Shown one piece after another: positions 16,762 through 26,163 of a DNA stretch of 64,000 nucleotides. Within the stretch, counting starts at the first letter, position 1. Each line of letters opens with the position of its first letter. The notes under the pieces are model-generated. The model made no database searches. It had not been told where the DNA came from and worked only from the letters and a program-made list of their open reading frames with translations. The DNA is from Candidatus Mediterraneibacter stercoripullorum. Lineage in GTDB: Bacteria > Bacillota > Clostridia > Lachnospirales > Lachnospiraceae. Location: positions 1-64,000 of the forward strand of contig DXCZ01000012.1 in the NCBI GenBank assembly GCA_019115765.1, read 5' to 3'. A program made the translations under genes and the position numbers.

Positions 16762-16790
16762 ATAATAGTTTGAAATATTTCATATGTCAA
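16762..16790 (-). promoter_or_regulatory. Promoter of manA-ROK with an operator-like palindrome
   Basis: On the minus strand TTGACA (plus 16785-16790) and TATTAT (plus 16762-16767) are 17 bp apart. The perfect 12-bp palindrome TGAAATATTTCA fills most of the spacer (16771-16782), a good place for a repressor to block RNA polymerase. Confidence 0.7.
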
Positions 16791-16920
16791 TATGCGAAAT
16801 AATTTATATGATGTTCTGCTACTGTTGGATCGTTCCCGGATGCCAGCCATAAAGGAATTGTGTCAGTGCCGAATAAGATCCAGTGGCATAATAGCAGACT
16901 AATGCCGGGCCCAATACGCA

Positions 16921-16968
16921 AAAAAAGCATCGTGAAAGCTACAAAATTCTTTCTATCGATGCTTTTTT
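16921..16968 (-). terminator. Intrinsic terminator of ilvE
   Basis: AAAAAAGCATCG and CGATGCTTTTTT form a symmetric hairpin with U-runs in both directions. It lies about 75 bp beyond the ilvE stop codon. The rest of 16730-17042 holds the manA promoter and no convincing gene. Confidence 0.8.
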
Positions 16969-17042
16969 ATAATATTTCAAAAGATTATCATTTTTCAGAT
17001 CATCTTCTCAAATCTTCCGAGTTTCCCGACACTTACTCCTTT

Positions 17043-18068
17043 TTACTCGATCACCTTGATCCATCCTTCCGGAGCCTCGATGTGTCCCATCTGGATACCT
17101 GTCAGAGTATCGTACAGTTTCTGGATTGTCGGTCCCATCTTCTCCATTCCGCTCGGGAAGCAGATCTCCTCGCCATGATTTACAACCTTTCCTACCGGAG
17201 AGATAACAGCTGCAGTACCGCAGAGTCCACATTCAGCGAAGTCTTTTACTTCGTCAAAGTATACGTCTCTCTCTTCTACTTCCAATCCAAGATAATGCTC
17301 TGCAACGTACATCAGAGATCTTCTTGTGATAGACGGAAGGATCGTTGTAGAATGCGGTGTAACAATCTTGTTGTCCTTTGTAACAAACAGGAAGTTTGCT
17401 CCGCCGGTCTCCTCTACTTTTGTCCTTGTAGCGGAATCGAGATACATATTCTCATCAAATCCGTTCTTATGAGCTGTCACGATCGCATGCAGGCTCATTG
17501 CGTAATTAAGTCCGGCTTTGATATGACCTGTTCCATGCGGCGCAGCACGGTCGAAATCAGATACACAGATGGTGATCGGCTTTACGCCGCCCTTGAAGTA
17601 GGGTCCTACCGGTGTAGTAAATACGCGGAACTGATATTCATCTGCAGGCTTCACTCCGATAACCGGATTAATGCCGAACATATAAGGTCTGATATAAAGT
17701 GTTGCTCCTGATCCATAAGGCGGAACATATGCAGCATTTGCCTTTACAGTCTGGACGATAGCGTCCACGAAACGATCCTCGGGAAATGGCGGCATCTCAA
17801 GGCGTTTTGCAGAATCTACCATACGAGAGGCATTCAGATCCGGACGGAATGTCACAATATGTCCGTCCTCTGTTGTATATGCTTTCATTCCCTCAAACAC
17901 TGTCTGTGCATACTGCAGGACCCCGGCACATTCATTCATTACGATGTTCGGGTCGTCGATCAGCGCTCCATCATCCCATTTGCCGTCTTTAAAATTAGCT
18001 ACATATCTCTTGTCTGTAGGTATATAGCCGAACCCAAGGTTCTCCCAGTCAATATTTTTCTTCTCCAT
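17043..18068 (-). CDS. ilvE: Branched-chain amino acid aminotransferase
   Basis: PLP enzyme of fold type IV, 341 aa, that transaminates Leu, Ile and Val with 2-oxoglutarate. It matches the long BCAT2-like class: QTVFEGMKAY, FRPDLNASRM, the RPYMFG segment, KAGLNYAMSL with the PLP Lys, and the LCGTAAVISPVG phosphate-binding stretch. The second ATG (18068) has GGAGGA at 7 nt, while the first has its purine-rich stretch right against the codon, so I start at 18068. It is a single gene with its own promoter and terminator. No T-box was found in the short leader. Confidence 0.96.
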   Translation of the reverse strand: MEKKNIDWENLGFGYIPTDKRYVANFKDGKWDDGALIDDPNIVMNECAGVLQYAQTVFEGMKAYTTEDGHIVTFRPDLNASRMVDSAKRLEMPPFPEDRFVDAIVQTVKANAAYVPPYGSGATLYIRPYMFGINPVIGVKPADEYQFRVFTTPVGPYFKGGVKPITICVSDFDRAAPHGTGHIKAGLNYAMSLHAIVTAHKNGFDENMYLDSATRTKVEETGGANFLFVTKDNKIVTPHSTTILPSITRRSLMYVAEHYLGLEVEERDVYFDEVKDFAECGLCGTAAVISPVGKVVNHGEEICFPSGMEKMGPTIQKLYDTLTGIQMGHIEAPEGWIKVIE

Positions 18069-18191
18069 CGTAAAATCCTCCATTCCTCTGCACGATGCAG
18101 ACCGTCAAACTTCACACTGTCCAGCCATGCAACACTCCATAACTATCTATAAAAACTGTATGTCTGAACCGTTTTCATCTTTTACGTTGTC

Positions 18192-18220
18192 ATTATAATA
18201 CGTTAGTTAAGAAAAATCAA
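18192..18220 (-). promoter_or_regulatory. Promoter of ilvE
   Basis: On the minus strand TTGATT (plus 18215-18220) and TATAAT (plus 18192-18197) with a 17-bp spacer, giving a leader of about 115 nt. Confidence 0.7.
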
Positions 18221-18252
18221 GAGTGCGCTCTGTTTTTTTGTGTGCTCCGCTT

Positions 18253-18678
18253 TTATTCAGCCTGCTCCGACAATCCTTTCATCACATCAGAAAATTCCTT
18301 CATCTCCCGGTCGATCAATACCGGTCTGCCATCCTTCTTAAGGAAGCAATGAGTAGTGGTCCCGTATGCGCTCAGCACGCCATCTTCTGACAGATTGTAA
18401 ATATCATACCGGAGAGTAAACTTCACCCTTCCTAATTCCTGCAGAGAAACAATGATCTTCACCTCATCATCAAACTTTATACTTTTCTTATACTCACACT
18501 CTGCATGGAGCACCGGACTGATATACCCCATCTCCTCAAACCGCCTGTACGGGAAACCAATCTGATCCAGCAGATCGATCCTGGCCTCCTCCATCCAGCG
18601 AATGTAATTAGAATGATGGATAATCCCCATCTGATCAGTCTCATAATACTTTGCTTTTCTTGTATACGGCTTCATCAT
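18253..18678 (-). CDS. Acyl-CoA thioesterase of the 4HBT/YbgC hotdog family
   Basis: A 141-aa hotdog-fold thioesterase. The family signature is YYETDQMGIIHHSNYIRWMEEAR, with the catalytic Asp in ETDQMG. The rest shows the expected beta strands (KIIVSLQELGRVKFTLRY). AAAGGAG precedes the double ATG. The natural acyl-CoA is unknown. No functional link to radA upstream is evident. Confidence 0.88.
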   Translation of the reverse strand: MMKPYTRKAKYYETDQMGIIHHSNYIRWMEEARIDLLDQIGFPYRRFEEMGYISPVLHAECEYKKSIKFDDEVKIIVSLQELGRVKFTLRYDIYNLSEDGVLSAYGTTTHCFLKKDGRPVLIDREMKEFSDVMKGLSEQAE

Positions 18679-18766
18679 TTTCTCCTTTCCATCGAATATT
18701 TTTCAGAATATTCAGAAAACGCTACCAAAAAGTACCTGTCCCCTTTTTCCGGCATTTTCAGAAAAT

Positions 18767-20131
18767 TCAGATAAATCCCACCACATCATTAATATTCTTC
18801 ACTCCCACCAGCCGGATTCCTTTCACGCCCTTTACCATCTTCAGGCAGACTTCCGGCAGGATGCATGTCTCGAATCCCAGTTTTCTAGCCTCGGCCACAC
18901 GCTGTTCAGGCATGTTGACGGCGCGGACCTCGCCGCTGAGTCCTACTTCGCCGAATACGATCATCTTCTCGTCTATCGGACGATTGCGGAAGCTGGAGAT
19001 GACAGCCATGACGATGCCAAGGTCGATGGCTGGTTCGTTGATACGTATACCTCCGGCAATGTTGACGTAGGCGTCGCAGTTGGACAGGGCCATCCCCAGC
19101 CGTTTCTCCAGCACGGCCATGAGCAGGTTCACCCGATTGTAGTCTGTTCCCGCAGCAGTACGCCGGGGCATACCGAAGTTACTCCGGCATACCAGCGCCT
19201 GGATCTCCAGCAGGATCGGCCGGGTTCCCTCCATGGAGCAGGCCACAACAGACCCCGAGGCGTTCTCCGGCTTTCCGCTGAGCATATATTCGGAAGGATT
19301 CTCCACCTCCGCCAGCCCATCCTGGCGCATCTCAAAGACACCGATCTCATTGGTGGATCCGAAACGGTTCTTCACTGCCCGCAGGATCCGGTAGGACGCA
19401 TGCCGGTCTCCTTCAAAATAGAGCACCGTATCTACCATATGTTCCAGCACTCTTGGCCCTGCCACGGTTCCTTCCTTTGTCACATGGCCTACGATGAAAA
19501 TGGGGATGCACAATCCCTTTGCCAGCTGCATGAAGATATTAGTAGACTCCCGCACCTGGGACACGCTGCCCGGGGCGGAGGCCACTTCTTCGCTGTACAT
19601 AGTCTGGATAGAATCGATAATGACCAGCTCCGGCTTCTCCCGTTCGATCACTCCACGAATCAGATCCAGATTCGTCTCACACAGGAGGAGCAGATTGTGC
19701 GCGAATTGTCCCATCCTGTTTGCCCGCAGTCTGATCTGTGCCTGGGATTCCTCTCCGGAAATGTACAGGATCTTCTTCATCTCAGCCAGCCTCTGGCACA
19801 CCTGAAGCAGAAGGGTTGATTTACCAATTCCCGGATCTCCTCCCACCAGCACAAGAGAGCCTGGCACGATCCCGCCACCGAGCACCCGGTCCAGCTCTCC
19901 GATGCCGGTCCTGCATCTCTCATCATCATCGGCTTCCACCTCCGCCAGCGGGATCACTTTCGCCTCACGCACAGAACGGGCGGAGACCGTAGTTCCCCGG
20001 GTGATCCCGCTTTCTGTCTTTTCCTCTACAAATGTATTCCACTCTTTGCACATAGGGCACTGCCCCAGCCATTTCGACTCCTCATGCCCGCAGTTCTGGC
20101 AGTAAAATACAGTCTTTTTCCCTTTCGCCAT
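18767..20131 (-). CDS. radA: DNA repair protein RadA
   Basis: RadA/Sms, 454 aa, a hexameric DnaB-like helicase that drives branch migration in recombination. The N-terminal C4 zinc finger is CQNCGHEESKWLGQCPMC, Walker A is GGDPGIGKST, the family-specific KNRFGSTNE motif is at about 255, and a Lon-protease-like domain closes the protein (VNIAGGIRINEPAIDLG). Length is typical. It follows clpC and the small conserved gene on the same strand, a common arrangement in Clostridia. Confidence 0.97.
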   Translation of the reverse strand: MAKGKKTVFYCQNCGHEESKWLGQCPMCKEWNTFVEEKTESGITRGTTVSARSVREAKVIPLAEVEADDDERCRTGIGELDRVLGGGIVPGSLVLVGGDPGIGKSTLLLQVCQRLAEMKKILYISGEESQAQIRLRANRMGQFAHNLLLLCETNLDLIRGVIEREKPELVIIDSIQTMYSEEVASAPGSVSQVRESTNIFMQLAKGLCIPIFIVGHVTKEGTVAGPRVLEHMVDTVLYFEGDRHASYRILRAVKNRFGSTNEIGVFEMRQDGLAEVENPSEYMLSGKPENASGSVVACSMEGTRPILLEIQALVCRSNFGMPRRTAAGTDYNRVNLLMAVLEKRLGMALSNCDAYVNIAGGIRINEPAIDLGIVMAVISSFRNRPIDEKMIVFGEVGLSGEVRAVNMPEQRVAEARKLGFETCILPEVCLKMVKGVKGIRLVGVKNINDVVGFI

Positions 20132-20254
20132 AAATCCATCCTTTCACAATAAAGCAGATATTCCCGCTTCGGTTTTCCTCTTGATCAGGAACCCAAAAAC
20201 AGGGCAGACGCCTCACATCCACCCTGTATCGTTCCATTATTAAATTCCAGGCGG

Positions 20255-20668
20255 TCAGCACTTCACAACACTGACCTGAGCCTCCTGATCTCCATTGAGT
20301 TCTACGCTTACGCTGAGCTTCCCGCTCAGGTTGGTGCTCATCTTTCCGGCGGAATTCCCATCGATCACCACTTCATATTCACTCTCAGGCTCCAGCTCAA
20401 GGGTAAACTGCACATCTCCTGCCGCCGAAACCGTAAATGCGATCTCATTCTCTGTCTGTCTGAAGTGTTCCACCGTGCTTCCCGGTACTGACTCATAGAC
20501 AAACATTCCGTTCTTCTCGAGTTTTGTTATCTCGGAAAATGTCTTTACCTTGTAAAGGTCTCCCTCAAACTCAAAATTATCCTTCTTCGTCTTGGACGAA
20601 AGGGAGTAATCTCCGAAGCTTAAGGTTCCGTCATCTTCCGCGCGCAATAACTCTTTCACAGCTGTCAT
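20255..20668 (-). CDS. Conserved Lachnospiraceae hypothetical protein
   Basis: A 137-aa protein starting MTAVKELLRAEDDGTLSFG and ending in beta-rich sequence. I recall similar small proteins in Lachnospiraceae labelled endosialidase in databases, but there is no glycosidase domain and that name is probably spurious. No signal peptide or membrane segment is seen. CTTAGGAGG precedes the ATG. Its repeated position between clpC and radA hints at a cytosolic housekeeping role. Function unknown. Confidence 0.75.
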   Translation of the reverse strand: MTAVKELLRAEDDGTLSFGDYSLSSKTKKDNFEFEGDLYKVKTFSEITKLEKNGMFVYESVPGSTVEHFRQTENEIAFTVSAAGDVQFTLELEPESEYEVVIDGNSAGKMSTNLSGKLSVSVELNGDQEAQVSVVKC

Positions 20669-20736
20669 TTTAATTTTCCTCCTAAGTATTTCTGCTTATG
20701 GCTATTATATAATAAAAAATTCTGATTTGCCACTGA

Positions 20737-23169
20737 TTATTTTACAATAAAATGGATCTCTTTCTTCACTGTTCCCGCTTCCACCTGATCGCCGGGCTTC
20801 ACCTCACCGTTAAGGATCGCCTCTGCCAGCTTATCTTCCAGTTCTGTCTGAAGAGCTCTTCTCAACGGTCTCGCTCCGTATTTCACATCGGTTCCTTTCT
20901 CCACGATCAGATTCTTCGCGGAATCCCGGAGAGTCAGTGTAATATCCATCTGATCCTTCAGCCGCTTTGTAAATCCGCGGCACATAAGTGAAACAATCTT
21001 CTTCATATGCGACTTCTCCAAAGCATGGAATACTATGATCTCATCGATCCGGTTCAGGAACTCCGGACGGAAGATCAGCTTCACCTCATTCATCACGTTC
21101 TGTTTCATTCTCTTATAATCGTCCGCCGGATCTTCCTTCACGGAAAATCCCAGTTTCTTCGGATCCACGATTGCCTTCGCACCTGCATTGGATGTCATGA
21201 TGATGACCGTATTGGAAAAGTCAACCTTCCTCCCCTGGGAATCTGTGATGTGTCCGTCGTCCAGCACCTGAAGCAGGATATTGAATACATCCGGATGGGC
21301 CTTCTCGATCTCATCGAACAGGATCACGGAATAGGGATGAGTCCTCACCTGATCACTGAGCTGTCCGCCCTCTTCATGTCCCACATAGCCCGGAGGAGAT
21401 CCGATCATCTTGGATACAGAATGTTTCTCCATGTACTCCGACATATCCACTCGTATCATGGACTCTTCATTTCCGAACAGCGCCTCAGCCAGCGCCTTGG
21501 AAAGCTCTGTCTTACCCACACCTGTAGGTCCCAGGAACAGGAAGGAACCGATAGGCCGCTTCGGGTCCTTCAGTCCCACGCGTCCACGCTTCACCGCACG
21601 GGCGACCGCACTGACTGCCTCGTCCTGTCCGACTACTCTCCTGTGCAGCTCACTCTCCAGCTTCTTCAGCCTCTCTGCGTCGCTCTGCGCGATCTTCTGG
21701 ACCGGGATCTTCGTCCAGGCAGCCACTACTTCCGCAATGTCATTCTCCGTGACGGACGGGTTGGCGGCGCTGCTCTTCTTCTCAAAACGCTTCTTCAGTC
21801 CGTCCACTTTCTGCTGTACACTATCCTGTTCCTTCTGGATCATGGAAGCCTCGGTAAAGTCTCCTCTGCGGACACTCTCTTCCTTCTGCTCCGCAAGTTC
21901 CTTCAAGGACTCCTCCAGGGCATTCAGATTGTCCGGCACCTTATATCCTCTCAGGCTGACAGCAGAACACGCCTCATCCAACACATCGATAGCCTTGTCC
22001 GGCAGATTTCTGTCTGTGATATAGCGCTCGGACAGCTGCACCGCACTTCTGATCGCCTCCTCCGAGACCGCCACACGGTGATGGGACTCATATCTGCCCT
22101 TCAGCCCTTCCAGTATCTCAATGCACTGCCCTCTGGTAGGTTCCTCCACAGAGACAGGCTGGAATCGGCGCTCCAGTGCAGCATCCTTCTCGATATATTT
22201 CCGGTATTCCGCTATGGTAGTCGCACCGATCAGCTGCAGTTCGCCCCTTGCAAGGGAGGGCTTCAGAATGTTGGAAGCATCGATGGCTCCCTCCGCGCCG
22301 CCTGCACCGATGACGGTGTGGATCTCATCCAGGAACAGGATAATATTTCCGGCTGCCTCTACTTCTGAGATCAGACCCTTCATCCGTTCCTCAAATTCCC
22401 CACGGTATTTTGATCCTGCGATCAGTCCCGGCAGATCCAGCGTATAGATTCTCTTATCCTTCATCATCTCCGGAACGATCCCTGAGGCAATCCGCTGGGC
22501 AAGCCCCTCCACGACTGCAGTCTTGCCAACGCCCGGTTCACCGACCAGGCAGGGATTGTTCTTCGTACGGCGGCTCAGCACCTGCATGAGACGGTACATC
22601 TCTTTCTCCCGGCCGATAACCGGATCCAGTTTTCCCTTCTCCGCGCGTTCCGTCATATCGGTACAGTACTGCTCCGTCATGGAAGACGCACCACGCATCT
22701 CATCCTGTACTTCCTCCTGATATTCCTTCGGATCTACTCCTGCGGCTGTCAGGATATCCTGAAGTATCTTCTGCAGACTGATGTTCAGTGTGATCAGGAT
22801 ACGGGCGGCAACACAGTCCACATCCCGGATTATGGAAAGGAGCAGATGTTCAGTTCCCACAGCGTCGGAATGAAAACGCACTGCTTCCTTCTCACTGTTT
22901 TCCAGAATATATTCAAATCTGGGGCTCTTCCCCGGTTTCCCGGCGCCCGGCCGGTCTCCCTCCGGAGCGATCAGCTCATCCATAAGGTGAAGGATCTTCT
23001 CCTCCTCCACTCCGTTCTGTGCCAGTACCTGTCCTGCCACACCGCTGTATTCCGCCCGAAGACCAAGCAGGAGATGTTCTGTCCCAACATAGGGGTGATT
23101 CATCTCCCGTGCTTTTCTGGAAGCATATTTCAAGGCTTCCCCTGCCTGTTTCGTATATGATAAACGCAT
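20737..23169 (-). CDS. clpC: ATP-dependent Clp protease ATPase subunit ClpC
   Basis: AAA+ unfoldase of 810 aa that feeds proteins to ClpP. It has two N-terminal Clp repeats (GTEHLLLGL and GTEHLLLSI), a first ATPase domain with [15 protein letters not shown], a UVR-containing middle domain ([17 protein letters not shown]), and a second ATPase domain with [18 protein letters not shown]. The UVR region identifies ClpC rather than ClpA, ClpB or ClpE. In many Firmicutes it follows ctsR-mcsA-mcsB; here it directly follows a GntR regulator and no McsA/McsB is present. Confidence 0.95.
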   Translation of the reverse strand: MRLSYTKQAGEALKYASRKAREMNHPYVGTEHLLLGLRAEYSGVAGQVLAQNGVEEEKILHLMDELIAPEGDRPGAGKPGKSPRFEYILENSEKEAVRFHSDAVGTEHLLLSIIRDVDCVAARILITLNISLQKILQDILTAAGVDPKEYQEEVQDEMRGASSMTEQYCTDMTERAEKGKLDPVIGREKEMYRLMQVLSRRTKNNPCLVGEPGVGKTAVVEGLAQRIASGIVPEMMKDKRIYTLDLPGLIAGSKYRGEFEERMKGLISEVEAAGNIILFLDEIHTVIGAGGAEGAIDASNILKPSLARGELQLIGATTIAEYRKYIEKDAALERRFQPVSVEEPTRGQCIEILEGLKGRYESHHRVAVSEEAIRSAVQLSERYITDRNLPDKAIDVLDEACSAVSLRGYKVPDNLNALEESLKELAEQKEESVRRGDFTEASMIQKEQDSVQQKVDGLKKRFEKKSSAANPSVTENDIAEVVAAWTKIPVQKIAQSDAERLKKLESELHRRVVGQDEAVSAVARAVKRGRVGLKDPKRPIGSFLFLGPTGVGKTELSKALAEALFGNEESMIRVDMSEYMEKHSVSKMIGSPPGYVGHEEGGQLSDQVRTHPYSVILFDEIEKAHPDVFNILLQVLDDGHITDSQGRKVDFSNTVIIMTSNAGAKAIVDPKKLGFSVKEDPADDYKRMKQNVMNEVKLIFRPEFLNRIDEIIVFHALEKSHMKKIVSLMCRGFTKRLKDQMDITLTLRDSAKNLIVEKGTDVKYGARPLRRALQTELEDKLAEAILNGEVKPGDQVEAGTVKKEIHFIVK

Positions 23170-23208
23170 AGATTCCTCCCTGTCTGTTTAATTGTCTTTC
23201 TCATCTTA

Positions 23209-23589
23209 TCATATCCCGGAGCTGTAATCATCAAAAATCTCGTCAACCAGGTCATGCACTTCCTGTCTGGTAATGTTCTTGCAGCATCCCCTGGCAAGAA
23301 CGATCCGCAGTTGTCTGCGCATCTCTTCCAATTCCTCTATCTTGTCAATGTCAAGAGAGATCACCGCTCCGCGTCTCTTATCCAGACTGATATATCCCTC
23401 CCTCTTCAGAACACTGTATGCCTTATTCACTGTATGCATGTTCACGCCGATGGTATCGGCAAGCTGGCGTACAGACGGCAGGGAATCCCCCTCACGGATC
23501 ACAGATGTAGCGATCCCGAGGATGATCTGGTTACAGAGCTGGACATAGATTGCCTCGTCACTGTTAAAGTCAACTTCTAAAAGAAGCAT
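23209..23589 (-). CDS. GntR-family (YtrA-like) transcriptional regulator
   Basis: A 126-aa regulator with an N-terminal winged helix (EAIYVQLCNQIILGI, SLPSVRQLADTIGVNMHTVNKAYSVLKREGYI) and only a short C-terminal tail, as in the YtrA subfamily that lacks a ligand domain. The ATG at 23589 has AAAGGGGAGGG upstream; the track ORF's extra 15 codons are unlikely. It is 39 bp ahead of clpC, so it probably controls the clpC operon and itself. The usual CtsR repeat operator is not seen. Effector unknown. Confidence 0.85.
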   Translation of the reverse strand: MLLLEVDFNSDEAIYVQLCNQIILGIATSVIREGDSLPSVRQLADTIGVNMHTVNKAYSVLKREGYISLDKRRGAVISLDIDKIEELEEMRRQLRIVLARGCCKNITRQEVHDLVDEIFDDYSSGI

Positions 23590-23614
23590 ATATCCCTCCC
23601 CTTTCTCTGGTGTG

Positions 23615-23650
23615 TTATACATATAATAGCACAAAGAAGGGATTTTTCAA
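23615..23650 (-). promoter_or_regulatory. Promoter and possible operator of the GntR-clpC operon
   Basis: On the minus strand TTGAAA (plus 23645-23650) and TATTAT (plus 23623-23628) are 16 bp apart. The inverted repeat TTATA-CA-TATAA (23615-23626) overlaps the -10 and could be the GntR autoregulatory site. Confidence 0.55.
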
Positions 23651-23880
23651 GTTTTTTCGCAGGGATGGGGTTTCAGATTGGACATGCTCGCATGTCCTCT
23701 TGGCTGGATAATTGACTCGACTTATTAGCTTGACTTATTAGTTTATTGGGGATGTGGGGATAAGTTATAGGAAAAGTAGATTTGTGCTGAAAAAGTTGTA
23801 GAATTGGAAAGCATACGCTATATTTTATCGAAAGACATCAGCTTCTTGATTACTTCTGTACCGGCTGCGATCACCCAGGC

Positions 23881-24018
23881 GAGGAGGGACTCTGTGCTGT
23901 CATGAAGGCCCGTAGTGAAACGCCGGCACTTAAGACGCGTCTTTTGCGTCTTTATGTGTCCGCTGCGTTTCACTCCGAGCGAGAGCGTGGCCGCCAGGAT
24001 AGCACAGAGTCCCCCCTC
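23881..24018. repeat. Long imperfect palindrome between the GntR and phoR genes
   Basis: The left arm (GGGACTCTGTGCT, TC.TG, GGCC, AGTGAAACGC, AAGACGC) is repeated inverted in the right arm with the same blocks in the same order. The arms meet at GACGCGTCTTTTGCGTC, and the right arm carries a roughly 12-nt insertion (CTCTCGCTCGG). Folded, it gives a cruciform or hairpin of about 60 bp. It lies directly after the phoR stop and may help end that transcript, but the composition suggests a dispersed repeat element. The remaining 23635-23880 has no visible gene. Confidence 0.75.
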
Positions 24019-24027
24019 ACCGGATGA

Positions 24028-25374
24028 TCACTCCACCTTTTCTTTCTCTGCCCGAGGAAACTGCATTTCCATCCGGGTCCCTCTGCCGGGCACGCTGTCT
24101 ACTGTGACCTTGGCGCCGTGGAGCAGTGCGCCGTGTTTTACGATAGAGAGGCCCAGGCCGGTTCCTCCCCGTTCTTTCGAGTGGCTCTTATCCACCCGGT
24201 AGAAACGCTCGAAGATCCGCTCCTGGTGCTCTTTCGGGATTCCGATGCCGGTGTCGGAGACGGAGATCTTCGGTCCTTCCAGAGTATCTCCCACCCAGAT
24301 TGATACCCGTCCGCCTTCGTTATTATATTTTATGGCATTTTCGCATACATTGTAGATCATCTCGTCCAGGATCTGCCGGATACCGAAGTAGGTGACAGGC
24401 TCTCCGGTGACTTCCAGACGGACATTTTTCTGAGCTGCCTGGGGGGCCAGATGGCTGATGATCTCACGGGTAAGGTCGAAGAGATCTACATTTTCCTTTT
24501 CCAGTTCCACCGACTCTTCATCCAGCTTGGACAGCTTGATGATATCCTCTACAAGTGTGATCAGGCGTCGCGCTTCCTTGTAGATTCGTTCTGAGAAAAG
24601 CGGTATGTCAGCCGGACGTACCATGCCGTTCTTCATGATCTCTGCATATCCTGAGATCGAGGTCAGAGGCGTCTTCAGCTCATGGGAGACATTTGCAGAG
24701 AACTCCTTCCTCATGTTGGAGACAGCCTCCTTCTCCTTGTTCTGCCTGTCCATAGCTTCCAGAAGGGGCCCCAGCTCCTCGTATACATTATTATCAAGAG
24801 GATGCTCCAGATCAAGGGAGATGATCGGGCGGATGAGCCGCTTCGTCTGCCAGCTGGCAAGGATCATGGCAAGAATGATCATGAGCAGCGCGATACCGCC
24901 CACAACTGGCAGGACATCGATAGCGGTCTGCACCAGACTGTCCATGGATCTGGAGACACGGAGCACAGTCCCGTCATCCAGACGGATCGCATAGTAATAC
25001 AGCTCCTGACGGACTGTATGCGACATCCGGATGTCTTCACCTGTACCGGAAACCTCCGCCTCTTTCACCTCTTCTCTCGTACTGTGGTCATCCATCTCAT
25101 CCACATCACTGTCATTTACACCAGAGTCAAATAACACCTCTCCGTTGTCTCCGATCAGTGTGATGCGGATCTGGCTGTCCACCTGGCTCATCTCCTCCAG
25201 GTAATCAGACCCGGAAATATTGATGGCCGCACTGATATATATAGCTTCCTGCCGAACCTCTGCCTCCAGAAGAGACAGATTTCTTCTATATAAAAATATG
25301 GATATGATGGCGTAAAAGAGTATGAAAGTGACCCCAAGGATCAGCATCATACTCTTCTGTATCTTCTTTCTCAT
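24028..25374 (-). CDS. phoR: PhoR-like sensor histidine kinase
   Basis: A 448-aa membrane histidine kinase. A membrane helix at about 10-30 and another near 155-178 enclose an extracytoplasmic sensor of about 125 residues. Then come HisKA (FSANVSHELKTPLTSISGY) and HATPase_c (ENAIKYNNEGGRV, DTGIGIPKE, RGGTGLGLSIVKH). The start codon overlaps the phoP stop as ATGA, and the pair follows pstSCAB-phoU, so phosphate sensing through PhoU/Pst is the likely role. Confidence 0.92.
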   Translation of the reverse strand: MRKKIQKSMMLILGVTFILFYAIISIFLYRRNLSLLEAEVRQEAIYISAAINISGSDYLEEMSQVDSQIRITLIGDNGEVLFDSGVNDSDVDEMDDHSTREEVKEAEVSGTGEDIRMSHTVRQELYYYAIRLDDGTVLRVSRSMDSLVQTAIDVLPVVGGIALLMIILAMILASWQTKRLIRPIISLDLEHPLDNNVYEELGPLLEAMDRQNKEKEAVSNMRKEFSANVSHELKTPLTSISGYAEIMKNGMVRPADIPLFSERIYKEARRLITLVEDIIKLSKLDEESVELEKENVDLFDLTREIISHLAPQAAQKNVRLEVTGEPVTYFGIRQILDEMIYNVCENAIKYNNEGGRVSIWVGDTLEGPKISVSDTGIGIPKEHQERIFERFYRVDKSHSKERGGTGLGLSIVKHGALLHGAKVTVDSVPGRGTRMEMQFPRAEKEKVE

Positions 25375-26045
25375 GCGCTTCCCCCTACGCGGTAACCGAC
25401 GCCCCGGACAGTCTGGATCAGATCTCCATGCTCGCCCAGCTTCTGTCTGAGGGTACGGATATGTACGTCTACGGTACGGGTCTCTCCGTCGAAATCATAG
25501 CCCCAGATCTCTGTGAGGAGCTGATCTCTGGTGAGGACGATTCCCTGGTTGCGCATCAGTTTTTCCAGCAGTTCAAATTCCTTGAGGGTAAGGGAAACCT
25601 CTTTTCCCTCTACCGTAACTTCATGTTTTTTCACATTGACATGGACGCCTGATATGTCCATGTCCATCCTGTCTTCCACTTTTCCAGCACGCCGCATGAC
25701 TGCCTTGATCCTCGACACAAGCTCCATCATGCCGAAAGGTTTCGTGACATAGTCATCGGCTCCGGAATCCAGGCCCACGACCTTGTCATATTCCGATCCT
25801 TTTGCAGTCACCATGATGACCGGAATATCCTTTGTCTTCTGGGAAGACTTCAGCTTTTTCAGAAGTTCCAGCCCGTCATCACCGGGGAGCATGATATCTA
25901 GCAAAATAAGCTCCGGCGTATCAAATGCCAAAGCTTCCATAAAGGCGGCTCCGTCTGCAAAGCCTCTGGCCTTGAGTCCGGTCGTTTCCAGTGTATATAT
26001 GACAAGTTCGCGGATGTTGTCATCATCTTCCACGCAAAATATCAT
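25371..26045 (-). CDS. phoP: PhoP/PhoB-type response regulator
   Basis: OmpR/PhoB response regulator of 224 aa. The receiver shows acidic DDD, phospho-Asp in LILLDIMLPGDDG, VTAKG and the KPF lysine. The C-terminal winged helix includes LTLKEFELLEKL and GYDFDGETRTVDVHIRTLRQKLG. The ATG at 26045 has AAGGAG 8 nt upstream and begins with the receiver; the 26 extra codons in the track come from a GC-rich hairpin leader. It probably binds the Pho-box-like repeats described below. Confidence 0.94.
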   Translation of the reverse strand: MIFCVEDDDNIRELVIYTLETTGLKARGFADGAAFMEALAFDTPELILLDIMLPGDDGLELLKKLKSSQKTKDIPVIMVTAKGSEYDKVVGLDSGADDYVTKPFGMMELVSRIKAVMRRAGKVEDRMDMDISGVHVNVKKHEVTVEGKEVSLTLKEFELLEKLMRNQGIVLTRDQLLTEIWGYDFDGETRTVDVHIRTLRQKLGEHGDLIQTVRGVGYRVGGSA

Positions 26046-26091
26046 TTCAAAGCTCTCCTTATCGTATCTCTTATTCCTGTCAGCCATACTC

Positions 26092-26155
26092 ATACGGACT
26101 GTCGAAGGCCGGCGTATATACATACGCCGGCCTTCCGGCTGCCATGAGTCCGTAT
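26092..26155 (-). promoter_or_regulatory. Strong hairpin between phoU and phoP
   Basis: A 13-bp perfect stem (AAGGCCGGCGTAT / ATACGCCGGCCTT) sits inside an outer 9-bp stem (ATACGGACT / AGTCCGTAT). It directly follows the phoU stop. There is no U-run, so it may be an mRNA-stabilising or processing stem rather than a full terminator. Confidence 0.7.
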
Positions 26156-26163
26156 TATCTTAA

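Noticed and set aside
17043-18190. T-box or leader-peptide attenuator for ilvE
   Set aside because: The leader is about 115 nt; no T-box signature or run of branched-chain codons was found.
21007-22368. 453-aa plus-strand ORF
   Set aside because: Antisense shadow of clpC with basic, His/Leu-rich composition and no domain.
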